In this document: positions 16,288 to 23,516 of the stretch, one piece after another
Layout: every line of letters begins with the position of its first letter
Numbering within the stretch: position 1 is the stretch's first letter
NCBI RefSeq assembly: GCF_013155375.1
Contig: NZ_JABJQY010000002.1
Coordinates: 868,001 to 932,000, forward strand
Direction of reading: 5' to 3'
Length of the DNA: 64,000 nucleotides
DNA from: Nocardioides sp. zg-1308
GTDB taxonomy: Bacteria > Actinomycetota > Actinomycetes > Propionibacteriales > Nocardioidaceae
The notes under the pieces: model-generated
Told to the model about the DNA's origin: nothing
The model's input: only the letters and a program-made list of their open reading frames with translations
Databases searched by the model: none
Position numbers and translations under genes: made by a program

Positions 16288-17517
16288 TCACGTCCCGACG
16301 GCGACCCCGCCGAGCCAGACGGCGACCGGCCGGCCGAGGGCCGCCACGTCGGTCGCCACGTCGCCGTCCACGACGAGGAGGTCGGCGAGGCGCCCGGTGG
16401 CGAGGCGCCCGGCGTCCACGCCGCAGTCGTCGGCCGCCGCGGAGGTCGCCGTCGCGAGCGCCTCGTCGACGGGCCAGCCGCCCTCGACGAGCGCGGCGAC
16501 CGAGCGCCACAGGTGTCCGTGCGGCTTGGCGGGCATCGCCCCGGCGTCCAGCCCCGACACCACGCGCACGCCGTGCTCACGCAGCCGGAGCGAGCCGCGC
16601 GCGACCTGCGCGAAGTGGGCGTCGCGGTCGGTGATCCCGATGCGGGTGAGCATCTCCAGGACGTGCGGCGGCATCTGGGAGACGGGTGGGAACCGGGCGG
16701 CGTCGTGGCCGAGCGTCGGGTCGACCGTCACGCCTGCCGACGCCACCCGGTCGAGGAGCTCGGCCGGGGCGTGCACGCCGCCGGGCGCCAGGCAGGTGAA
16801 GTGCTCGAGGCCGTCGACGCCGGCGTCGAGCGCGACCTCGGCGCCCGTGACCGAGTGCGTGTGGGCCACCACCCGCAGTCCCGCGGTGTGGGCGGCGTCG
16901 ACCAGGTGCCGCAGCGGCGCCACCTCGAACTGGGCGCCGAGCTGGTCGCTGCCCGGCGTCAGGAAGCCGCCGCTCGCCATCACCTTGACCAGGTCGACAC
17001 CGCGCTCGACGCGGTCCGCGACGGCGCGGTCCAGCGCGACCGGGTCGTCCGGGTCGACCGCGCCGCCCAGGAAGTGGCAGTGCCCGGCGGGGGTGGTGAG
17101 GGGCGGGCCGGCGGCCACCACCCGGGGCAGCCTCTCGGGATGGCGGCCCCGGTGCGCCAGCACCCGGAAGCCGGCGTCACCCAGGTCGCGCACGGTCGTC
17201 ACGCCGGCAGCGACGTGGTCCTCCAGCGCGGCGGTGACGACGAGGTCCACCGAGGCGGGGTCCGCGGTCCCCGCCCACTCCAGGCTCCCCTGCGCGCCGG
17301 GGAACGCGCCCGCGGCGACCAGGTGGACGTGGCAGTCGACCAGCCCCGGCAGGAGGGTGCCGTCGAGGTCGGTGACGGGCACGTCGCCGGGCGGCGAGAA
17401 CGCGGCCGGCTCGACGCCCGCGATGCGGTCGCCGTCCACGACGACGGTCGCGCCGTCCCGGCGGAAGCGCTCGCCGTCGTACGCCCTCGCGACCCGGAGC
17501 GCCCACCGCTGGCCCAT
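16288..17517 (-). CDS. Amidohydrolase, imidazolonepropionase/prolidase-like
   Basis: 409 residues with a binuclear-site pattern: HxH in DCHVHL, probable carboxylated Lys in VDLVKVMASGG, His in AHTHSV, His in LEHFTCL and Asp in SGLDAG. This subfamily contains Xaa-Pro dipeptidase-like and organophosphate-hydrolysing enzymes as well as uncharacterised members. At the ATG at 17517 a GGGAGG motif abuts the codon with no spacing, so it may not act as a ribosome-binding site. A GACCAT box 7 nt upstream hints at a leaderless start. It is divergent from the exported-protein gene at 17603 and first of a two-amidohydrolase operon. Confidence 0.78.
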   Translation of the reverse strand: MGQRWALRVARAYDGERFRRDGATVVVDGDRIAGVEPAAFSPPGDVPVTDLDGTLLPGLVDCHVHLVAAGAFPGAQGSLEWAGTADPASVDLVVTAALEDHVAAGVTTVRDLGDAGFRVLAHRGRHPERLPRVVAAGPPLTTPAGHCHFLGGAVDPDDPVALDRAVADRVERGVDLVKVMASGGFLTPGSDQLGAQFEVAPLRHLVDAAHTAGLRVVAHTHSVTGAEVALDAGVDGLEHFTCLAPGGVHAPAELLDRVASAGVTVDPTLGHDAARFPPVSQMPPHVLEMLTRIGITDRDAHFAQVARGSLRLREHGVRVVSGLDAGAMPAKPHGHLWRSVAALVEGGWPVDEALATATSAAADDCGVDAGRLATGRLADLLVVDGDVATDVAALGRPVAVWLGGVAVGT

Positions 17518-17590
17518 CCTCCCGATGGTCCGCCTGACGGGCGCGGACCGCACCTGTCGAGGCCGGTGGACCAGACCGGCTCCGGCCCGG

Positions 17591-17596
17591 GATACT
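17591..17596 (+). promoter_or_regulatory. Leaderless -10 box GATACT
   Basis: Ends 6 nt before GTG 17603. No Shine-Dalgarno sequence is present. Confidence 0.45.
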
Positions 17597-17602
17597 GCAC
17601 CC

Positions 17603-18262
17603 GTGAACTGGCGGGGGCCTGCAGTGCTGGTCGCGCTCCTGGCGATCGGCGCCGGGAGCGGCTTCGCCGCGTCCGCCCAGACCCGCGACGCCACGCTCGG
17701 CGAGGGGGTGCCCTCGCCCGTCCCGGCCTCGCGCCCGGACATGCCGGTCGAGGCACCGAGGCCCTACGAGACGGACCCCGACGATCCCGCGCTCCTGCCG
17801 GGCATCGCGATGAAGCCCGCCACACTCGGCTCCGGCAAGTTCGAGATCACCTTCCCCGCCCCCGTCGGCTGGACCACCAACGCCAACGCGAGCAACGAGT
17901 GGAAGTGGAAGAAGCCGGGCACGTCCAACAACACCTACGTGATGCGCATCGAGCAGATCAACAGCCAGGACATCACCATCGAGGACGCGATCGACATCCG
18001 GATCGAGCGGCTGCGCGACGAGCAGGAGGACGTCGTGATCATCGAGCGCGGGGCCGACACCCTCGAGTACACCTACCGCAGCAACGAGGGCAACGCGCGG
18101 CACAGCTTCATGCGGTGGCTCGACCTCGACATGAGCGGCCAGGCCGACGTCGAGATCGTGGTGCACGGTCGCGAGGTCGACGTCGAGGGCGCCGAGGACC
18201 TGATCCGCCGGGTCGGCGACGGCATGGGCGGGGCGGGCGCCACAGAGATCCCGCTGCCCTGA
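17603..18262 (+). CDS. Exported single-domain protein, WxxPxxW-type (family not recognised)
   Basis: 219 residues. A short N-terminal membrane segment (about 6-25) and a Pro-rich linker are followed by one domain beginning FEITFPAPVGW. I do not recognise a named family. The beta-strand pattern followed by P-x-x-W and a C-terminal amphipathic helix resembles the small PsbP/Mog1-like domains found outside actinobacterial kinases and in Lpq lipoproteins. The next protein (18308) aligns along its length (EWKWKKPG with EWQWRPPG; RWLDLDMSG with RWLDLTGSD), and the extracellular part of the kinase at 18950 starts in a similar way. The domain probably sits outside the membrane, anchored by the N-terminal segment. 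Confidence 0.65.
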   Translation: MNWRGPAVLVALLAIGAGSGFAASAQTRDATLGEGVPSPVPASRPDMPVEAPRPYETDPDDPALLPGIAMKPATLGSGKFEITFPAPVGWTTNANASNEWKWKKPGTSNNTYVMRIEQINSQDITIEDAIDIRIERLRDEQEDVVIIERGADTLEYTYRSNEGNARHSFMRWLDLDMSGQADVEIVVHGREVDVEGAEDLIRRVGDGMGGAGATEIPLP

Positions 18263-18300
18263 GCGCTGCCCTGAGCGGTGCCCTGAGCGGTGCCCTAGGG
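18255..18300 (+). repeat. 12-bp tandem repeat, about 3.5 copies (TGCCCTGAGCGG)
   Basis: Three near-identical 12-mers (the first ends GC instead of GG) plus a partial fourth run from the last codons of the upstream gene to the -10 box of the next. The first copy carries the TGA stop codon. Probably slippage-generated; it may vary in copy number between strains. Confidence 0.7.
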
Positions 18301-18301
18301 T
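18296..18301 (+). promoter_or_regulatory. Leaderless -10 box TAGGGT
   Basis: Ends 6 nt before GTG 18308, at the edge of the tandem repeat. The second paralog therefore seems to have its own promoter. Confidence 0.45.
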
Positions 18302-18307
18302 CGCGTC

Positions 18308-18940
18308 GTGAGGTCGCGGGGGGTCGCTGTGCTCGCGCTGCTGGTGCTGGTCGGCGCCGTCGGCGGGTTCGGCGCGTCCTGGGGGCTCCGCCGGGACCTC
18401 GGCGGGGACCGGCCCGCGCAGCCGGTGGCCGCCGCGTCGCCCAGCCTGCCCGTCGACCCGGTGCCCGAGCTGCTGCCGGACCCGGCCTACCCGCCCCTCG
18501 AGCCGGGCGTCCCGCTCGTGCGCCAGCAGGTCGGCAGCGGCAGCTTCCGGATGACGGTGCCCGTGCCCGAGGGCTGGGACTTCACCGAGAACTCACTCAA
18601 CGAGTGGCAGTGGCGCCCGCCGGGCCAGCCGTCCTTCGGCTACCTGCTGCGGGTGGAGCAGGTGCTGAGCAACCGGCGCTCGATCGACTGGACCCTCGAC
18701 CGGCGCATCGACGAGCTCGACGAGGACGAGGAGAACTTCGAGGTGCTGGACCAGGGCACCGCCGGGCTCCACTTCCGCTTCGTCGCCAGCAACCACCTGC
18801 GCAGCGGCTACCTCAGGTGGCTCGACCTGACCGGGTCGGACAACGCGCAGGTCGAGGTCGCGGTGACCGGCCGCATCGTCGACTCACCGGGGATGGCCGA
18901 CCTGGTCGACCGCGTCGCCGCGGGGATCGAGCTGGGCTGA
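18308..18940 (+). CDS. Exported protein, paralog of the 17603 product
   Basis: 210 residues. An N-terminal hydrophobic segment (about 5-25) and a Pro-rich linker are followed by the same extracellular-type domain as its neighbour, starting FRMTVPVPEGW and ending with an amphipathic helix. Tandem duplication with divergence is the simplest origin. It ends 9 bp before the convergent kinase gene. A role with the kinase, for example as a ligand or partner for its extracellular domain, is inference from position and domain similarity. Confidence 0.65.
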   Translation: MRSRGVAVLALLVLVGAVGGFGASWGLRRDLGGDRPAQPVAAASPSLPVDPVPELLPDPAYPPLEPGVPLVRQQVGSGSFRMTVPVPEGWDFTENSLNEWQWRPPGQPSFGYLLRVEQVLSNRRSIDWTLDRRIDELDEDEENFEVLDQGTAGLHFRFVASNHLRSGYLRWLDLTGSDNAQVEVAVTGRIVDSPGMADLVDRVAAGIELG

Positions 18941-18949
18941 CCGCGGCGG

Positions 18950-20410
18950 TCAGAGGCCCATCCCCTGGGTGTCCACCGAGGCCAGCACCCGGTTGGCGGT
19001 CGGCCGGTCCGTGCTGCGCACCTGCACCCAGAGCAACCGGTTGGACGTCAGCTGCACGACGCGCTCGATGATGACGTCGACGCCCGGGCAGCCGGTGAAG
19101 GTGACCTGCATGGAGTCGCGGCCGTCGCGCTGGTCCTCGATGAGCGACCCGGTCTCCTCGCAAGTCGGGTGCTGGGGCACCCGGGACGGCAGCTTGTCAC
19201 CCGCGAGGATCCCGATGAAGACGCCGGGCGCCGGGTCCTCGTCGGTGTTCCAGCCGTCCTTGCTACCGCTGGCGAGCGCCGGGTGCTCGCGCTGACCCTC
19301 GAGCGGGACCCACTGCTGGGGGTCGACCTGCGCCGTCCAGTCGTCCGGGACGGTGACGAAGATCGTGCCGGTGCTGTCGGTGAGCCTGCGCTCGGAGGTC
19401 ATCGCCTGCTCGAGACCCCAGCCGGCGCCGGCGCCCAGGGAGAGCGCCACCACCGCGGCGACCAGCCACGGCCAGCGCCGCCGCGACGGGGCCGGGTCGG
19501 CCGGCGCGTCCTCGTCGCGGTCGGTCACGTCGGTTCGCGGGGCTGCCTGCGTGAGGTCGGGGTCGGTCGGGACCCAGGCCTGCGGCAGCTCGTCGACACG
19601 TCCCCCCATCGTGGCGGCCAGGGCGGCCGTGAACGCCTCGACGTCCTCGAACCGGTCGCGGCGGTCCTTGGCCAGTCCCCTGCGCACGACGGCCTCGGCG
19701 TCGGGGTTGTCGATCTCCATCGGCGGCGGGGGCGGGGGGTCCTCCGCGGCGGCCAGGCTGGTGTGGTGGTAGGGCTGCCGGCCGGCGAGGAGGTAGTAGC
19801 TCAGAGCGGCCAGGGAGAACTGGTCGGCCCGCGGGTCCAGGCCCTCCCCCAGCGCCTGCTCGGGGGCGACGTAGGTCGGGGTGCCGCCGACCATGGTGAG
19901 CCGTGACGACATGTCCATCGCCTTGCCGAGCCCGAGGTCGCCGAGCATCGCCAGCACGCGCGAGCCGCGGCCGTTGTCGACGGTGCGGAACAGCACGTTG
20001 GCCGGCTTGACGTCGCGGTGGAGCACCCCGCGGTCGTGCAGCGCGGTCAGGCCGCGTCCGACCTGCTCGATGACGGTCAGCGCCTGCGAGGGCTCGAGGG
20101 CCGAGAGCTCGAGGCGGTCGGCCAGCGTGCCCTGGTCGGCGTACGCCATCACGAGGTAGGGACGGTCGTCGGCCAGCTCCCCCGCGTCGTAGACGGGCAC
20201 GACGTGGGGCGACTCGACCTTGCGCAGGAAGCGCCCCTCCTCGAGGAACCGCTGGCGGATGTGCAGGTCGCCGCTCCAGTTGTCGGCCAGCACCTTGATC
20301 GCCACCGGGCAGTCGAGGTGCTCGTCGTAGGCGAGCCACACGGTCGCGAACGCCCCTGACCCGATGCGGCGCCGCACCGGGTACCGACCGAGACGAGAGG
20401 GAGCGGACAC
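18950..20410 (-). CDS. Transmembrane Ser/Thr protein kinase (Pkn type) with extracellular WxxPxxW-like domain
   Basis: 486 residues. Kinase domain at about 7-270: G-loop GSGAFATV at 17-24, Lys39, catalytic HRD at 131-133, DLG at 158-160 in place of DFG, and APE at 182-184. A six-proline run (225-230) lies in the C-lobe. Then come an acidic linker, one membrane segment at about 313-332, and an extracellular domain beginning IFVTVPDDW that resembles the two exported proteins nearby. The GTG at 20410 is set by the first kinase-domain residues (LGRYPVRRRIGSG) and by a GATAAT box 6 nt upstream. Divergent from an ECF sigma gene only 20 bp away. Probably senses an envelope signal and phosphorylates cytoplasmic targets; the sigma factor is a candidate. 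Confidence 0.9.
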   Translation of the reverse strand: MSAPSRLGRYPVRRRIGSGAFATVWLAYDEHLDCPVAIKVLADNWSGDLHIRQRFLEEGRFLRKVESPHVVPVYDAGELADDRPYLVMAYADQGTLADRLELSALEPSQALTVIEQVGRGLTALHDRGVLHRDVKPANVLFRTVDNGRGSRVLAMLGDLGLGKAMDMSSRLTMVGGTPTYVAPEQALGEGLDPRADQFSLAALSYYLLAGRQPYHHTSLAAAEDPPPPPPMEIDNPDAEAVVRRGLAKDRRDRFEDVEAFTAALAATMGGRVDELPQAWVPTDPDLTQAAPRTDVTDRDEDAPADPAPSRRRWPWLVAAVVALSLGAGAGWGLEQAMTSERRLTDSTGTIFVTVPDDWTAQVDPQQWVPLEGQREHPALASGSKDGWNTDEDPAPGVFIGILAGDKLPSRVPQHPTCEETGSLIEDQRDGRDSMQVTFTGCPGVDVIIERVVQLTSNRLLWVQVRSTDRPTANRVLASVDTQGMGL

Positions 20411-20416
20411 CCGGGC

Positions 20417-20422
20417 ATTATC
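20417..20422 (-). promoter_or_regulatory. Leaderless -10 box GATAAT of the kinase gene
   Basis: Ends 6 nt before the kinase GTG at 20410 on the minus strand. It shares four bases with the opposing -10 box at 20419-20424. Confidence 0.6.
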
Positions 20423-20424
20423 GT
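20419..20424 (+). promoter_or_regulatory. Leaderless -10 box TATCGT of the ECF sigma gene
   Basis: Ends 6 nt before the sigma-factor GTG at 20431. Overlaps the kinase -10 box on the other strand, so the two promoters cannot be occupied by polymerase at once. Confidence 0.6.
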
Positions 20425-20430
20425 GCAGGG

Positions 20431-21009
20431 GTGAGCTATTCCGGGGACGAGGGCGGCGCGCTGTCGCCGGACGACATCGACGACCTGGCGCGACACGCGC
20501 GCGACGGGGACCGTGATGCGCTCGAGCGGCTGCTCTCGGCGGTCCGTCCACGCGTGCTGAACATCTGCCGCGGGGTGCTGCCCTACTCCGGTGACGCCGA
20601 GGACGCGTGCCAGGAGGCGATGCTCAACGTCGCCACCAAGATCGACTCCTGGGGCGGTCGCGGACGCTTCACGACCTGGCTGCACATCGTGGCCGTCAAC
20701 AGCGCGCGGACGACGTACCGCCGGATGAAGAACCTCGCCACCCCCACCGACTTCGAGGACGGCGCCCACGACCGTCCCGACCCGCGCACCACGAGCGTGA
20801 TCGCCGGCACCCGGCTCGACCTGCTCGACGCGATGGAGACCATCGAGCGCGACCACCCGCAGTTCGTCGAGCCGCTGCTGCTGCGCGACGTCTACGGCCT
20901 GCCCTACGACGAGATCGCCACGCTGGTCGACGCCCCGCTGGGCACGGTCAAGGCGCAGATCCACCACGGCCGCAAGCTGGCCCGGCCCCTGCTCCGGGGC
21001 GATCGGTGA
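20431..21009 (+). CDS. ECF-type RNA polymerase sigma factor
   Basis: 192 residues with sigma region 2 (about 20-100; DAEDACQEAMLNVATKI, then FTTWLHIVAVNSARTTYRR) and region 4 (about 130-190; LRDVYGLPYDEIATLV and GTVKAQIHHGRKLAR). The acidic DAED motif of region 2.2 is present. No anti-sigma gene is adjacent; instead it is divergent from a transmembrane Ser/Thr kinase and overlaps by 4 bp the gene for an M1 peptidase lipoprotein. Kinase-linked ECF sigmas are known (for example EcfP with PknT in Vibrio). There the region 2.2 acidic residues are missing, whereas here they are kept, so the mechanism may differ. Confidence 0.9.
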   Translation: MSYSGDEGGALSPDDIDDLARHARDGDRDALERLLSAVRPRVLNICRGVLPYSGDAEDACQEAMLNVATKIDSWGGRGRFTTWLHIVAVNSARTTYRRMKNLATPTDFEDGAHDRPDPRTTSVIAGTRLDLLDAMETIERDHPQFVEPLLLRDVYGLPYDEIATLVDAPLGTVKAQIHHGRKLARPLLRGDR

Positions 21010-22523
21010 CACGTCCGGGCGCCCTGTCGACCGTGCTGTCGACCGCCCTGTCGACCGTGCTGCTCGCCGGTTGCTCGTCGGGAACCGAGGTCTCCGACGA
21101 GCTCGTGACGCCGAGCCCGTCGCGGGCGGCCGCCGGCGAGGACGGTTCGGTGGCGCCGGCGTCGGCGCCCACGGTCGTCGACCGGGTCGAGCCGGACCTC
21201 GACCTCGCGCTCTCCGAGCCGGTCGAGGACAGCGTCTACCCCCAGGCCGGCGACCCCAGCGTCGACGCGCTGCACTACGGCCTCGACCTCGCCTGGGACC
21301 CCGACGGGTCCCGGCTGACGGGCGAGGCGACGATCACCTTCCGCGCGACGCGAGCAGCCCCGCGCTTCCAGCTCGACCTCGGCGCGCCGCTCGAGGTCGG
21401 CGAGGTGACCCTCGACGGTGAGGTGGTGCGCACGGCGCACCGCGGCAAGGACCTCGTCGTCCGCGCGCCGCTCGAGGCCGACGGCCGCCACGAGCTCGTC
21501 GTGTCCTACGCCGGCACGCCGCGGCCGGCACCCGCCCCGACGACGCGCAGCGACTTCTCGACCACCGGGTTCACCGTCACCGACACCGGCGAGGTGTGGA
21601 CGATGCAGGAGCCGTTCGGCGCCTACACCTGGTATCCGGTCAACGACCAGCCGGCCGACAAGGCGCTCTACGACATCACCGTCCACGCGCCGTCCCCGTG
21701 GACCGGCGTCGCCAACGGCCGGCTCACCGAGCACACGGTCGAGGAGGACCGCACGACGACGTCGTGGCAGCTCGTCGAGCCGGCCTCGTCCTACCTCGTC
21801 ACCCTCGCGATCGGCGACTACGCCCACAGCAGCAACTCCACCGACGACGGCATGGAGGTCGCCTACTGGACGCCGCGCGGGATGGTGCAGCGCGTCGACC
21901 AGGTGCAGACGGCGGCTGCCACCGTCGACTGGGTCGAGTCCCGGCTGGGCGACTACCCCTTCGACTCGCTCGGCCTGGTGGTGACCGCGTCGCAGAGCGC
22001 GATGGAGACCCAGACCATGGTCACGCTCGGCAACAACGAGTACGTCCTGTCGCCCGAGGTCGTCGCCCACGAGATCGTGCACCAGTGGTACGGCGACCAG
22101 GTCTCGCCGTCGGACTGGCGCGACGTGTGGCTCAACGAGGGCATGACGATGCTGATGCAGTGGATCTACCAGGACGAGCACGAGGGCCAGCCGCTCGACG
22201 CCAGCCTGCGCAGCGCCCGCGCGTCCGACCAGCAGCTGCGCGACGCGTACGGACCGCCCGGCGACTACGACCCGCGGCAGTTCGGCAGCTCCAACATCTA
22301 CTACACGCCCGCCCTGATGTGGAACGAGCTGCGCCGGGCGCTCGGCGACGACGAGTTCTACCGGGTCGCCCGCTCGTGGCTGAGCGAGAACGACAACACC
22401 TCCGCGTCCCGCGAGCAGATCTACGCCCACTGGGAGGACGAGACCGGCCTCGAGCTGTCGGCCTTCTTCGACCGCTGGATCACCGGCCGCACGACGCCGC
22501 GGCCGGGCGTGCCGGGCGCCTAG
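21006..22523 (+). CDS. M1-family zinc metallopeptidase lipoprotein (aminopeptidase N-like)
   Basis: 505 residues. A signal peptide built from LST repeats ends in lipobox LLAGC (about 19-23). An M1 N-terminal beta domain follows, then the catalytic domain with HEIVH and the downstream Glu in WLNEGMT. The substrate-binding GAMEN motif is altered to SAMET. Zinc binding and catalysis should be intact, but substrate recognition may be unusual. GTG overlaps the sigma-factor stop (GTGA), so the two are translated together. As a lipoprotein it acts outside the membrane, and it could be an effector of, or a feedback on, the kinase-sigma module. Convergent with the coiled-coil genes 9 bp downstream. 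Confidence 0.87.
   Translation: MTRPGALSTVLSTALSTVLLAGCSSGTEVSDELVTPSPSRAAAGEDGSVAPASAPTVVDRVEPDLDLALSEPVEDSVYPQAGDPSVDALHYGLDLAWDPDGSRLTGEATITFRATRAAPRFQLDLGAPLEVGEVTLDGEVVRTAHRGKDLVVRAPLEADGRHELVVSYAGTPRPAPAPTTRSDFSTTGFTVTDTGEVWTMQEPFGAYTWYPVNDQPADKALYDITVHAPSPWTGVANGRLTEHTVEEDRTTTSWQLVEPASSYLVTLAIGDYAHSSNSTDDGMEVAYWTPRGMVQRVDQVQTAAATVDWVESRLGDYPFDSLGLVVTASQSAMETQTMVTLGNNEYVLSPEVVAHEIVHQWYGDQVSPSDWRDVWLNEGMTMLMQWIYQDEHEGQPLDASLRSARASDQQLRDAYGPPGDYDPRQFGSSNIYYTPALMWNELRRALGDDEFYRVARSWLSENDNTSASREQIYAHWEDETGLELSAFFDRWITGRTTPRPGVPGA
21021..21062 (+). repeat. 24-bp direct repeat (1.75 copies) in the M1 signal-peptide coding region
   Basis: GCCCTGTCGACC and GTGCTGTCGACC alternate, encoding repeated Leu-Ser-Thr in the hydrophobic part of the signal peptide. 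A slippage product without an obvious regulatory meaning. Confidence 0.6.
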
Positions 22524-22532
22524 CGCTCAGTG

Positions 22533-23516
22533 CTACTTGGCCTGCTGCTCGGGCTGCTCCTCGGCCTGCTCCTCCGGCGCCTCGGCGGCCTCCGGCTCCG
22601 AGACCGCCGGCTCCGCGGCCGGCTCGGGCAGCGCCACGCCGGGGACAGTGCCGGTGAGCGTGGCGAGCATCTGGCGGACGTTGGACAGCTGGGCGTTGAT
22701 GCTGTCGCGCCGCTGGGCGGCCGCGGCGAGCTCGCGCTCGGACTCCGAGCGCACCCGGTCGGCGGTGGCGCGGGCCTCGGCGACCATCGTCGTCGAGCGC
22801 TCCTCGGCGTCGGAGAGCATCCGGGCGATGCGGGCCTCGGCCTCGGCGCGGCTGCGCTCCATCGCGGCCTCGGTGTCGCGGTTGCGCGCGGCCATCGCGT
22901 CGAGCTCGGCCTGAGTGGCGGCCTGCTGGGCCTGGAACTCCGAGGTGGCCTTCTGCCGGCGCTCGGCCAGCGTGGTCTCGAAGTCGGCGGCGGACTGGGC
23001 AGCCTTCGCGCGCGCGTCCTCGTGGAGCGCCTCGGCCTCCGCGCGGCGGGCGGACGCGTCGCGCTCGGCGGCGTCGCGCTCGGACTCGGCTGCCGTACGC
23101 GCGTCCGAGAGCACGCGGGCGGCCTCGGCGTCGGCGTCGCGACGGGTCTCGTCGGCGTAGCGGTCGGCGTCCGCGCGCACGGCGCCGGCCTCGGCCTCGG
23201 CCTCCTTGCGGAGCGCCTCGACCTCGCCCACCACGCGGTCACGGATGTCGGCGGCCTCCGCCTCGGCGAGGGACAGGATCTGCCCGACCCGCTCGCCGAG
23301 GTGCTCGAACCCCGGCGCCTCCGGCTCCTGCTGCTGCTGGGCGACCAGGGCGTCCCGGGAGGTGACGGCCTCCTGGCGGGCGGCCTCCGCGGCCGCCTCG
23401 GCGGCCTCGAGCCGGCGGCGCAGGTCGGCGACCTCGCCCTGCGCCTGGGTCACGGCGCGTTCGACCTCGGCCGGGTCGTAGCCGCGGCGCACCGTCGTGA
23501 ACATCTCTTCAGGCAT
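22533..23516 (-). CDS. DivIVA-domain-like coiled-coil protein
   Basis: 327 residues. A short N-terminal DivIVA-type segment (FTTVRRGYDPAEVERAV) precedes an almost continuous Ala/Glu/Arg-rich coiled coil from about 20 to 290, then a short hydrophobic LTGTVPGVALPEP stretch and an acidic Glu/Ala/Gln tail. No membrane segment. It overlaps the upstream coiled-coil gene by 8 bp. DivIVA proteins mark curved membrane and growth poles, and long Ala-rich coiled coils of this type (Scy, FilP) organise polar growth in Streptomyces. A scaffold in polar growth or division is inference from composition and the N-terminal motif. Confidence 0.7.
   Translation of the reverse strand: MPEEMFTTVRRGYDPAEVERAVTQAQGEVADLRRRLEAAEAAAEAARQEAVTSRDALVAQQQQEPEAPGFEHLGERVGQILSLAEAEAADIRDRVVGEVEALRKEAEAEAGAVRADADRYADETRRDADAEAARVLSDARTAAESERDAAERDASARRAEAEALHEDARAKAAQSAADFETTLAERRQKATSEFQAQQAATQAELDAMAARNRDTEAAMERSRAEAEARIARMLSDAEERSTTMVAEARATADRVRSESERELAAAAQRRDSINAQLSNVRQMLATLTGTVPGVALPEPAAEPAVSEPEAAEAPEEQAEEQPEQQAK

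Noticed and set aside
16276..19071. 931-codon plus-strand frame across the amidohydrolase and exported-protein genes
   Set aside because: It spans several real genes in other frames and has no domain; composition is typical of a shadow frame.
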